A stretch of DNA of 64,000 nt from Desmodus rotundus (taxonomy: Eukaryota > Chordata > Mammalia > Chiroptera > Phyllostomidae). Every line of letters begins with the position of its first letter. The first letter of the stretch is position 1. The DNA lies in NCBI RefSeq assembly GCF_022682495.2, contig NC_071392.1, positions 85,142,797 to 85,206,796 of the forward strand, written 5' to 3'. Under the pieces are notes generated by a model that worked only from the letters and a program-made list of their open reading frames with translations, was not told where the DNA came from and ran no database searches. Of this stretch, positions 54,643 through 63,841 are shown piece by piece. The position numbers and the translations under genes were made by a program.

Positions 54643-55110
54643 GTGGATCCACAGAGTGAGATGCTGTTGGTCCTCTGTGGGAGAGGGAGGGCTCATGAAG
54701 ATAGACTTGACTTGGTGCCTGCATTAGGGAAATTATCTGATGAATCACAAGTTCACTCATCATAGCTTTTTCCTTAATGGATATGCTGGCGTGGTTCTCA
54801 AAGCAAGAAACAATGAACTTGGCCTTGCATGAGTGGTGGCCTCTATTGAGCCTGTGCTTGGTGGAGAGTGTGATGCGGCTTCAGTGAGGAGCCTGGAAAA
54901 CCCAAACCAGGTGTAGAGGAAGGAGCATCTACTCTGAGAAAAAGAGAACCTGTGCAGATGAACACCTGCCCTGTACCCTCAGGGTCCAACTCAGCACAGC
55001 CAGCTGTACCTGCTCATAGGAAAATGGACAGAACAGGGAATGCAGGACCAGCTGAGCCTGTCCCAGGATGCCAGTGTGCCTGCAGAGGCCAACAAAGACA
55101 GAAACAACAT
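54643..55110. other. Intergenic, TRBV7 3' flank to TRBV13 copy 3
   Basis: Homologous to 31400-31850 and 59506-59960. No gene was recognised. Confidence 0.55.
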
Positions 55111-55113
55111 AAT

Positions 55114-55123
55114 AGTGACGTCA
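55114..55123. promoter_or_regulatory. V-beta decamer with perfect CRE, TRBV13 copy 3
   Basis: AGTGACGTCA contains the full CRE palindrome TGACGTCA, 81 nt before the ATG. The three pseudogene copies have imperfect versions. Confidence 0.75.
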
Positions 55124-55203
55124 CAGGCAAGTCCTTCAACAGAGCAAAAGGAGAGGCAAACCTCGGCTCTCTCACCCAAAGCACCCGAGCCCTGAGCAGG
55201 GAC

Positions 55204-55686
55204 ATGGCCAGTCATGTGCTGCCTGAAGCCACCAGGGGCACCCAGCTCCTCTGTTGTGTGACCTTGTGTCTGCTGCGTGCAGGTGAGTCTCAGGTCAGGT
55301 GGGACGTCCCTCCAGCACAACCTTTTCGACTGTTGTGGGAGTGTCCATCTACTTCCTGGGCTGGTCTCAGCTCCATCTCCTTCCCCTACAGAGTCAATGG
55401 CTGCTAGAGTCATCCAGTCCCCAAGACACCTCATCAAAGGCCATGGTGCAGAGGCCGTTCTGAAATGCCACCCCATCTCTGGACACAGCAGTGTGTACTG
55501 GTACCAGCAGCCTCGGGGGCAGGAACCCAGGTTTCTCATTCAGTATTATGAACAGCAGGAGTACGGGAAAGGAAACTTCCCTGATCGTTTCAAAGGAAAA
55601 CAGTTCAGTGACTACAGCTCTGAGCTGGCCATGAGCGCCTTGCAGCTTGAAGACTCGGCCATGTACCTCTGTGCCAGCAGCTTAGA
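55204..55686 (+). CDS. TRBV13: T-cell receptor beta variable segment, TRBV13 subgroup (intact copy 3)
   Basis: Leader exon 55204-55282 (79 nt, MASHVLPEATRGTQLLCC...; the long leader is characteristic of TRBV13). V exon 55392-55686 after a CCCCTACAG acceptor. The domain begins AARVIQSPRHLIKGHG and has LKCHPISGHSSVYWYQQ (Cys23, Trp41), LIQYYEQQEYGKGN, DRFKGKQFSDYSSEL and [13 protein letters not shown]. The frame is intact, and at 55547-55549 the codon is TAT where the other three copies have TAG. It is the only functional-looking TRBV13 here and has a 23-RSS and a perfect CRE. Confidence 0.92.
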
Positions 55687-55725
55687 CACAGCCCTGCAGG
55701 GCCTGTGGTTTTCTGTACCCAAACC
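55687..55725 (+). other. 23-RSS of TRBV13 copy 3
   Basis: Heptamer CACAGCC, 23-nt spacer, nonamer ACCCAAACC (55717-55725). Confidence 0.88.
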
Positions 55726-57298
55726 CTCCTGTCTCAGCTGATGTCACAGGCAGAGGGAGGGAGCCTCAGCGGAGTTCCACAGACGGATCTCATTGCTTTC
55801 TACCACTCTCCCTGCCCTGCTGAGCTCAGCCAGAGCCTTCCTGAATGTTCTCCCAGCTCTGCCAGCCCCGTGCAATTCCCAGCACAGGCAGGAAGCCCTC
55901 CTCTGGGACAGAGTGGAGGTCACACTGTGTGCTGTGGTGCCTGGTCCTGGTGGACACCGTGTGTCCAGTTTACAGAGGGGGAAGTGCTCAGGGCACCATT
56001 TCACAGACAGGGAGCTGCAGGTCCTGGACGTTCCAAACGTGCCATGCACGCCCTCCTGCCTCCCCACGCCTCTGAAGTCAACAAGCCCCCGGGTTCCAGG
56101 GTCCTGCCCAGGTCTTGGTCCATGGGATAGAACAGAGAGCATAGTCTCTCCCATTTCAAGAGCATCTGAGCTGGGATGGGAGGTCACACCTCAGGAGTAG
56201 GGGACACAGCTGATCGCCTGCCAACTGCTAGGACATAGAGCCTCAAGCCAGAGGACATATGTCTCTCCTGTCATAGTTCCAGACAGAGTGAGGCCATGAT
56301 ATTCTCCTCAGAGAGTAGCTAAGTGATTCGGGGGGGGGACTCCAGTGTATTAAGAGATTCTGGGAGAAACAGAAGCCCTCTAGGAAACTCAAGCAACATT
56401 CTGGGAGCTCATGCAGGGAATGGGTGTTTCTAAACCACTGGATGAGGTCAGGGAGGGTGGCTCTCAGCCTGTCCTCAGCTCTGCCACTTCCAGTCAGAAA
56501 ATCTGAAATCGCTACAGCTGCCCAGGTGAGGAGCTCTAGACAACAGCTGAGGGTCACAGCCTCCTGGCCTCTGATTCCTGACTCTGTGTCCTTTCTCACA
56601 GCTGGGTGACTGTAGGTACCCATCAAGGTGATGTCAAGATATGCAGTCACAGGAACAGGGTCACCCCACACTGAGGTATAACTGGTATAGGAAGTAGCAG
56701 CACGTGGACCTCTGGCTCAATATCTCATCCACGTCCTTAATGAGGCTCCTCTTTTTTTCTCAGAAAGCACAGTCTGGGGGCCATAGGTGTCCAGTCTCCC
56801 GGGGCACAGGAGGAACCAAGCGAGACTCTTACCTGTGAGCACGCAGAGAGCTCAGCACTGGTAGCAGGGCCCCCACCAGTGGGTGAGTTGTTAGCCAGTG
56901 TAAAACAAGCCTCAGATTCCAATGACCCTGACCCTGAGCTGTGAAAGCTGTCTGGGTATCAGTTAGTTCCTTTAAGGGAGAGGATGGCTGTGGGCTCACA
57001 TGGAAATTATCCAGAGTTTATGCAAAGAGAAACACCCGTCGTCAGACTGTGAAGGTATAGTTGAGCAGAGAAATCCTTCAAAGCACCAAAAATATTATTA
57101 AAAATTGTAGGAATATTCAGGTAAGGAATCCTATTATTATGCATTGAGGCACGGATTTCCTCACCTGAAAGCAGGCAAAGGGAATGTAGTACTTCTTAGG
57201 CTCCTTTAAAATCAGACGTACACATCCGTCTGTTCTGCAGTGTTCTACTTTCTGTACGTCACTGATGTGTTCCTGTGAGGGAGGGGTGTGTCAAGGAC
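55726..57298. other. Intergenic, TRBV13 to TRBV10 (cassette C)
   Basis: Homologous to 32467-33300 plus 35815-36600 of cassette A. No gene was recognised. It is the uninterrupted version of the interval that carries 2.5 kb extra in cassette A. Confidence 0.6.
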
Positions 57299-57381
57299 CG
57301 TGACATCCCTGAGTCACTGAGAGGCTGAGTCCTACTGCCCAAACAGAACTGGAAGACATGAGATTCTGTCCTGGACCTGAA

Positions 57382-57819
57382 ATGGTCACCAGGCTCTTCT
57401 GTGTGGCTGTCTGTCTCCTGTGGGCAGGTGAGTACAGGTGGGCTTTCTGCCCTGGAATTCCCAAGACTTCATCCAAGCTTTCATCTTACGATGACAACGT
57501 CACACTATGTCACTCTCTCTTACAGGACACCTGGATGCCAAAGTCACCCAGAGTCCCAGATACAAGGTCACAGGGACAGAAAAGAGGTGACACTGATGTG
57601 TCAACAGACTGACAACCATGATTATATGTCCTGCTATCGACAAGAACTGGGTCACGGGCTAAGGCAGATATATTCCTCAGTTGGTACCGGGGTCACCGAA
57701 AAAGGAGAGCTCCCCGATGGGTACAGTGTCACTAGATCAAATACAAAGGACTTCCCCCTCATGGTGGAGTGGGCCACCCCCTCCCAGACATCTGTGTACT
57801 TCTGCGCCAGCAGTGAATC
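57382..57819 (+). pseudogene. TRBV10: TRBV10 pseudogene (copy 2)
   Basis: Leader exon 57382-57427 is one codon shorter than usual (46 nt, [15 protein letters not shown]). V exon from 57526, starting [20 protein letters not shown] frameshift near 57582-57590 (GAAAAGAGGTGACAC) gives an immediate TGA. After it the text is open in a new frame: [52 protein letters not shown]. The Trp41 codon is TGC (MSCYRQ), a second disabling change. Cys104 and the RSS are intact. Confidence 0.9.
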
Positions 57820-57858
57820 CACAGTGCTGCACGGCCACCTCCTCTCTGCACAGAAAGT
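57820..57858 (+). other. 23-RSS of TRBV10 pseudogene copy 2
   Basis: Consensus heptamer CACAGTG, 23-nt spacer, nonamer ACAGAAAGT (57850-57858). Confidence 0.82.
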
Positions 57859-58820
57859 CAGGGGGAGGCCCAGCACCCGGACTCAGGGGGCCCTCTGCAA
57901 ACTCCTACACCTTAGAGCCCGCAGTGGCCCCCGCCTGCAGAGTGAGGGACCCTCGATGTGTGATGAGGTCCACCTCCAAGGCTGTGTCTGCCAGGCCTGA
58001 CATGGACCCAAGGCCTCAGGCACGCACGTCTCCCCTGTTATTGTCCTTCAGTTTGTCCTTCTCTGCAGTTGCCGTGTTAGTTGGGAAGATGCTTCCCAGG
58101 CTCTAGCTTTCTTGTTATTAGCTTGAGTCTGATGTCTCCAGGGTGAAATGTCATCGATGATCAGATCCAGCTAACCCTCTTGTATGTCACACAAAGTTGT
58201 CTTAGAGGTCAGGGAAATTGAGTCTTATTCCAGACAGAAGCTATAAGAAGTTTATTTTGTAATATGTGGTGACTAAGAAGGACACAAGGCTTTGGTATGG
58301 GCTGTGTGGACATACTACTTACTAGGTGGAGATTAATGAGCACAGGCAGGGATTTGGTCATGACCTGCAGAAGGAAGAGGAGCTTCCTACTTGATATTTC
58401 CCAGGGAATCATTCCATCTGTGCGTCTCTGAGTACGTCAGTGCATCCAGGGCAAAGCCGAGTCAACCCCAATGCCCACCGTCTCCTTAGAAAGGGACAAG
58501 GTTGAGCATGTGTGACGGGAGACTGGAGGGGATGGTGAGAGAACAGGGTGCTCCCCGGAGATCCCTAATTGCAGAGAAGACAATGATTCTCCCTTTTGTG
58601 TGGTGTATGGATGATGCTACGGACATGTCCTCGTGAAAATGCCAGCCGACCAGGGTGACAGGTGAATGAGACTCAGTGTCAGAACTCTGCATCCAGTCAG
58701 CGTGGATCCAAAGTGACAGCTGTTCATGGATTTTGTTGTAAAAGGAGCTTATAACTATTACACTAGTCACCCAAGTGTGCTCTCCTATACATCACGTGTC
58801 CCTGAGGTGGAGGGGACTAG
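57859..58820. other. Intergenic, TRBV10 to TRBV7 copy 4
   Basis: From about 58200 this is the shared TRBV7 5' flank, so a TRBV10 3' flank here joins a TRBV7 5' flank without a TRBV5/9-TRBV6 pair between them. No gene was recognised. Confidence 0.55.
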
Positions 58821-58827
58821 GAGAGGC

Positions 58828-58837
58828 AGTGATGTCA
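58828..58837. promoter_or_regulatory. V-beta decamer, TRBV7 copy 4
   Basis: AGTGATGTCA, a full match, 102 nt before the ATG. Confidence 0.75.
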
Positions 58838-58938
58838 CTATGGGAACGGCCCTGGGCAACAAGATGTGTTCCCTCCTCCTCTGCTCCTGCTCACAAGACC
58901 TGGCCTGGTGAACCTCCCAATCCTGTCCTGACCCTGCC

Positions 58939-59376
58939 ATGGGCGCCCTGCTCCTCTGCTGGGCAACCCTCTGTCTCCTGGGGGCCGGTGAGTCCTCAGA
59001 AAACCAAGTAGCTTCAGTGTGTGTGTTTGATGATTACAATTGTTTTCCTCATTCTATTGTTAAGTTCTGTGTCCCCAGGTCACACAGAGGCTGGAGTCTC
59101 TCAGTCCCCGAGGCACAAGGTCACCAAGAGGGGACAGAATGTGACATTTCGGTGTGATCCTATTTCTGGCCACATTGGCCTATACTGGTACCAGCAGATG
59201 GTAGGTGAAGGCCCAACGTTTTTGGTGTACTTTCAAAACAACGACCCCTTGGACACGTCCGGGATGCCTAACAATCGGTTCTCTGCTGAGAGAACTAAGA
59301 GCTCCTACTCCACTCTGAGCATCACTCCTGCAGAGCCGGAGGACTCGGCTGTGTACCTCTGTGCCAGCAGTGCAAC
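58939..59376 (+). CDS. TRBV7: T-cell receptor beta variable segment, TRBV7 subgroup (copy 4)
   Basis: Leader exon 58939-58987 ([16 protein letters not shown]), V exon 59079-59376. The frame is open with [29 protein letters not shown] (Cys23), GLYWYQQ (Trp41), [10 protein letters not shown] at CDR2, NNRFSAERT and [14 protein letters not shown]3 Arg and Asp are both conserved. It is closest to copy 1 in both coding and 3' flanking sequence, while what follows (TRBV13 at 60057) is closest to copy 2. It looks functional. Confidence 0.93.
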
Positions 59377-59415
59377 CACAGTGTGGCACCATCACCACCT
59401 CCCTGCTCACAAACC
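59377..59415 (+). other. 23-RSS of TRBV7 copy 4
   Basis: Consensus heptamer CACAGTG, 23-nt spacer, nonamer TCACAAACC (59407-59415). Confidence 0.92.
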
Positions 59416-59490
59416 CTCCTGTGCTCCCCTCTGCTCATGGTTCCCAGGCTCCCTGGCAAGGAGGTGTAAACAGCGCTGCTGCCCAAGTGG

Positions 59491-59505
59491 CCACTTGAGG
59501 GCGCT
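59491..59505 (+). promoter_or_regulatory. CTCF-type motif 3' of TRBV7 copy 4
   Basis: CCACTTGAGGGCGCT, 14 of 15 to the CTCF core, starting 76 nt after the RSS nonamer, identical in sequence and spacing to the site at 31383. Confidence 0.6.
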
Positions 59506-60056
59506 GTGGATCGAAGGAGTGAGATGCAGAAGGGGCCCTGAGTCAGACGGAGGGTGAAGGAGGAGAGTCTTGGCTTGGTCCCTGCATTAGGGAACCTATC
59601 TGATGAATCTGAGGTTTGCTGATCCTATCTTTTCACATTAGTGGATATGCAGGTGTCTGTCACAGCAGGGAGCCATGAACTTGGTCTTGCATGGAGTTAT
59701 GTCCTCTCTTGGAGCCTATGTTTGGTGCAGAGTGTGATGGGGCTTCAGTGAGGCAGCCTGGGAAACCCAAGCCTGGTGTAGAGAGAAGATCACCTGCTCT
59801 GAAGCTATGGGGCTGGTCAAAAGCCCTGGACCCTGGGGGGCCCTGCACTGCACACCCAACTGCACCTGCTCATAGGAGGATGGTCAGATGGGGGAACACT
59901 GTGCCCAAAGATCGTGTTTGGTGTGTGCAGGCTGTGTGGGAACTACACAGACAATGATATCAGACAGTGAGGTCACAGGCAAGCCCTGCAAGGAGAGCAA
60001 GGGAGGGGCAAAGCCTGTGCTGTCTCCCCCAAAAGACAAGAGGCCTGAGTAGGAAC

Positions 60057-60533
60057 ATGGCCAGTTCTGTGCTACCTGATTCCTCCAGCAGCTCCGGGCT
60101 CCTCTCCTGTGCGGCCCTGTATCTCCTGGAGTCAGGTGAGTCTCAGCTCAGGTGGGATCTCTCTAACCCAGCGTTCTTGATTGTTGCGGGAGTGTCCACC
60201 TGCCTCCTGGACTGGTCCAAGCTCTGTCTCCTTCCTCCACAGGGTCAGTGTCTGCTGGAGTCACCCAGTCCCCAAGACACCTCATCAAAGGCTGGTGGGC
60301 ATGCCATTCTGAAATGCTACCCCACCTCCGGAGACAAGAGTGGGCACTCCCACCAGCAGGCTCAGGGGCAGGAATGCAGGTTTCTCATTCAGTATTAGGA
60401 ACAGCAGGAGTACAGGAAAGGAACCTGCCAGTTACTTCAAAGGAAAACAGCTCAGTGATTACAGCTCTGATCTGACCATGGATGCCCTGCAGCTGGGAGA
60501 CTCGGCCATGTACCTCTGTGCCAGCAGCTCCAT
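60057..60533 (+). pseudogene. TRBV13: TRBV13 pseudogene (copy 4)
   Basis: Leader exon 60057-60135 (79 nt) and V exon from 60243. It has the same lesions as copy 2: the 2-nt deletion in FR1, the lost Trp41 codon, TAG at 60396-60398 and a shift in FR3. It differs from copy 2 at the end, where it keeps CASSS and a recognisable heptamer. The decamer upstream is AGTGAGGTCA (59966-59975). Confidence 0.9.
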
Positions 60534-60572
60534 CACAACGGGACACCGTCACCCCTTCATGCGCACACACCC
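60534..60572 (+). other. 23-RSS of TRBV13 pseudogene copy 4
   Basis: Heptamer CACAACG, 23-nt spacer, nonamer CACACACCC (60564-60572). Weak. Confidence 0.6.
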
Positions 60573-60688
60573 CCTCATATCTCTCTCTCTGTGCAGCTCC
60601 CACACTCTAAAGCAGCCCTTCTTTGCTCATCATTCCCCTGTAAAGACATAGTTCTGGGATCAGCTGTCCTTTGGGAAGAGAGAACAAA

Positions 60689-60906
60689 GCCCTGCCTGTG
60701 GTGTCTCAGTTGGCTGAGCACTGAAGTATAAACAAAGGATCGCTGGTTGGATTCCCAGTCAGGGCACATGTCTGGGTTGCAGATTTGGATCCCTGTTGGG
60801 GCACATATGAGAGGCAACTGATGGATATCTCTCTCTCACATTGATGTTTCTCTCCCTCTCTTTCTCATTCCCTCTCATCTCTCTACATATAAATAAATGA
60901 AATAAT
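60689..60906 (+). mobile_element. Ves-type SINE (duplicate of 44253)
   Basis: Same element and same insertion point as at 44253. It was copied as part of the segmental duplication, not inserted anew. Confidence 0.85.
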
Positions 60907-63320
60907 TAAACGATGAGGATTCCGAGAGCCAGCTCAGTGCTCCAAGGCTCAGACCAAACTTCATGGACACACACAGTTTTTGTAGCACTGTGAGGCAGGG
61001 CCCAAGACACAGCTCCGTGTCTGTGTAGGGAACGTGCCTGCTCCTCAGCAGTTGTCCGCTTCTGGAGTATTGGCAATCCTTCGCATCCTTCTCCTGTGCA
61101 TCCTTCTCTAAGCCACCCTGTCACACTGGAGGCTCTCTGCCCCATCTTGTCACACGTTGCTTCCTGTTGGAAGTGAAGGTCTTCACCACTTTTGCGCCCA
61201 AGGACTGAGAATCGCCATAGTGATGACAGGAAAGCTTCATTTCCTCTGCCAGGCTGAAGGAGCCCACACTCTCTTTTGTGTTCATTTTCCCTCCACTCCA
61301 TCCTGAGTGTCAGACAGCAGCGTCCCCCCACGACCTCTCGGTTTCATCTCGACCCCACAGGTGAATCCTTGCTAGAGATGAGGGTTTTTGTCAGTGTCCT
61401 CGATTTTTGACTTGAGGTAATTTGCTGACTTCTTTAACTCAATATGTTATGTTATTTTCTCGAATATGTGCTTTATTCTTTTTTATGTATTTTCTGTGTT
61501 ATGTAGGCATACATTACTTGTTATAAATATAAATAATTGACCCCCTGTCTGTGGGGGCAGCTGCAGATGGCTGGCACATCTCCAGCCACAGGCCGCGGGG
61601 ATAGGCCTTCGGATTGTGGGTCCGGGAGTCCTGAGAGGTACCCACGGATCCGAGACTGAGACTGAGTGTCACAGACTCAGTTGTGATCAGGGTGCCCTGA
61701 ACCTCGTATAGCAGGTAAGAACAGTGGCAGTCCCTCCAAACCCACCTGAAAGCTGTGGTAGCCATGACACCAAATCTGTTTACCCAGAGAATGAGAGGCC
61801 TTGGAAGGGACATTTCCTGGTCTTGCTTGAACTGTGCTCAGGGCCCTGTGCCTCCTGGGAGTGAGGAAGGCCTGGGCTCCCAGGGCAGCTCCTTATCATT
61901 GTGAAGCCATCAGGGACCCCTTCCCGGACCATATCTCCATTTATGGCACCGCCCAGCACCTGACCCTGGCTGACTCTGTGTCCTTAGGATCCTATCTTGT
62001 GCCAGTGTTTGCTTATCCCCCACAACGCCGCTGCTTTACCCAGACCCCACTCCATGCTCACAGAGCAGACGCACATCGTAAAGGCAGTTCCTCTCATGTG
62101 GATGCACTTTGTGTGCTCAGTTCCAGCGTCCGCTGTTCCCCAGTAGGCATCTTGTCTCCATCGCTGCTGACAAACCGTACGTCTTATATTTTACTTGTAT
62201 TTCAATTTCATTTTTATTCACACACATTTGACTCCATCTAGGAGGTAACATCATTATCTTCCCAGTCTCTTGCTGAGCTCTTGAAGATAACGTGAAATGC
62301 CTGTTTGCTTTTTTGCATTATGTTTATTTTTAGCAATGGAAATAAAAGAAGCTCTTTACACTTCAACTTGTGTGTTTCCCTTCTTGCTTTGGACTAGATA
62401 TTATTTCCTTCCATTCCCTTCTCTCCCTCTGCCTTTCAGAAGATGGCTTTAAGGTAGAAGTTCCCACTCTATAGCTGCATATCATGTGATAGTGGTTAAG
62501 TAGAATACGGGTGGGATACTAAGCACGGTACCTGAAAGAAATAGGGTCACATGGGAATTAATGTTGAGATTAGGGTTAAGGATGTTGAGATACTCTGTAA
62601 AGGATAGTGCTTCTGGAATCTTCGGCCTGTAGACCAGACAGACATTCCCAGCATCCCTTGGGCTCTGGCAGAAGACCCAAGAATGAAATGTCAGTTACTG
62701 GCCAGCAGATGGCACTGTGAAGCCATTGAGCTGGAAGGGGCTCTGGGGAGAGTCTGGGAGAGCAGGAAAGGGTTAAGAAGACTTAGGCAGGGATCCAACA
62801 GTGGGCAGATGTTGAGGCAGGTTTCAGTTGTCGCCAGTGTATGTACCTACAACTATGGAATGGGTGGGAGGTCCCACTAAACGTTAAAGGACCCACACTG
62901 AAGATTTGGGCAAGGCAGCCATGCTGGCAGGGACAGGTGCAGATGGGGAATTAACTGTCCCTGAAGACTGTGGGAAACCAGCGGTGTCCCAGGAGAGGAC
63001 AGTGAAGGGACCTCTGGCACACATGGCTGTAGGGGGGAGCAGATGCAGTCACTGAGGTGTCCTGGGACACGTGGAGCTGGCACGGGGTCCTCCTGCCCAG
63101 GAGCAGGGGACATGGCTGCACCTCAGGAGGCACCAAGCAGGCATCTCCCTGAGACTGCAGGGGGAGAATGGAAGTAGGGTGAGCAGCAAAGGCTGGTAAT
63201 CAATTCAGTCAGGGGAAGGCAGGGACAATATTGTGGGGACATGGGGACAGGCAACTCTTAGCCATGGGGCTGTGCATGACACGGACTGATGCATAGAATC
63301 TTGAACCTGGGTCCCACCAA
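60907..63320. other. Intergenic before the last cassette
   Basis: Duplicate of 44472-46880. It holds the Z block (about 62150-62690) and the TRBV5/9 5' flank. No gene was recognised. Confidence 0.55.
62702..62716 (+). promoter_or_regulatory. CTCF-type motif, start of last cassette
   Basis: CCAGCAGATGGCACT, 15 of 15 to the CTCF core, 789 nt upstream of the leader at 63491. Third copy of this site. Confidence 0.65.
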
Positions 63321-63382
63321 GCATATATAGCACCAGGGCGCAGCTCCCAAGAAGAGCCCTATCAGAGCAGCAACATCAGAGC

Positions 63383-63392
63383 AGTGACATCA
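63383..63392. promoter_or_regulatory. V-beta decamer, leader-only TRBV5/9 copy 4
   Basis: AGTGACATCA, 99 nt before the ATG at 63491. Confidence 0.7.
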
Positions 63393-63490
63393 TAGCAAAT
63401 GCTCCTATCAGGGCACGGGGAGTTCAGAAGTCTAGACTGCTCCCCGCAGGAGACCCCACTCTGACCTGGCAGAAGTCTTGCGAAGCTGCC

Positions 63491-63652
63491 ATGGGACCCA
63501 GGTTCCTCTGCTGTGTGGTCCTTTGTCTCCTTGGAGCAGGTGAGCCCCAGACATTGCTTGTAAGTCTGGACACGCAGTCACCTCTCTGACATACAAGCCT
63601 GGGGTGATGGCTGCTGTGGGAAACTCACTGTGCTCTGCCCCCGACTTCTCTC
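63491..63652 (+). pseudogene. TRBV5/9: Leader-only TRBV5/9-like remnant (copy 4)
   Basis: An intact leader exon (63491-63539, MGPRFLCCVVLCLLGA, donor GTGAGC) and the start of its intron match copy 3. At about 63652, where the intron should continue to its acceptor, the sequence switches to TTGAACGTGGGTCC. That is the promoter-upstream text of another TRBV5/9-like gene, and it leads to a second leader at 63842. The V exon and RSS are therefore deleted. The promoter, CTCF-type site and donor are preserved, so it may still be transcribed. Confidence 0.85.
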
Positions 63653-63681
63653 TTGAACGTGGGTCCAACCAAGTGTATATA

Positions 63682-63696
63682 GCAGCAGGGGGCAGC
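63682..63696 (+). promoter_or_regulatory. CTCF-type motif in TRBV5/9 promoter (copy 5)
   Basis: GCAGCAGGGGGCAGC, 14 of 15 to the CTCF core, after a TATATAG stretch, as in copy 2. Confidence 0.55.
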
Positions 63697-63734
63697 TCCC
63701 AAGGAGAGTCCCTTCAGAGCAGCAACATCAGAGC

Positions 63735-63744
63735 AGTGACGTCA
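63735..63744. promoter_or_regulatory. V-beta decamer with perfect CRE, TRBV5/9 copy 5
   Basis: AGTGACGTCA, containing the full CRE palindrome, 98 nt before the ATG. Confidence 0.75.
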
Positions 63745-63841
63745 TAGCAAATGCTCTTATCAGGGCACGGGGGTTCAGAACTTTAGACTGCTCACCCCAG
63801 GAGACCCCACCCTCAGCTGGGAGAGGCCTTGGGAAGCTGCC

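Larger units (their letters stand above)
60000..63330. repeat. Recent segmental duplicate, copy 2 (partner 43560-46900)
   Basis: Nearly identical to 43560-46900 at an offset of about 16435, SINE included. The block spans the TRBV13 pseudogene, the Z block and the TRBV5/9 5' flank. Confidence 0.85.
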
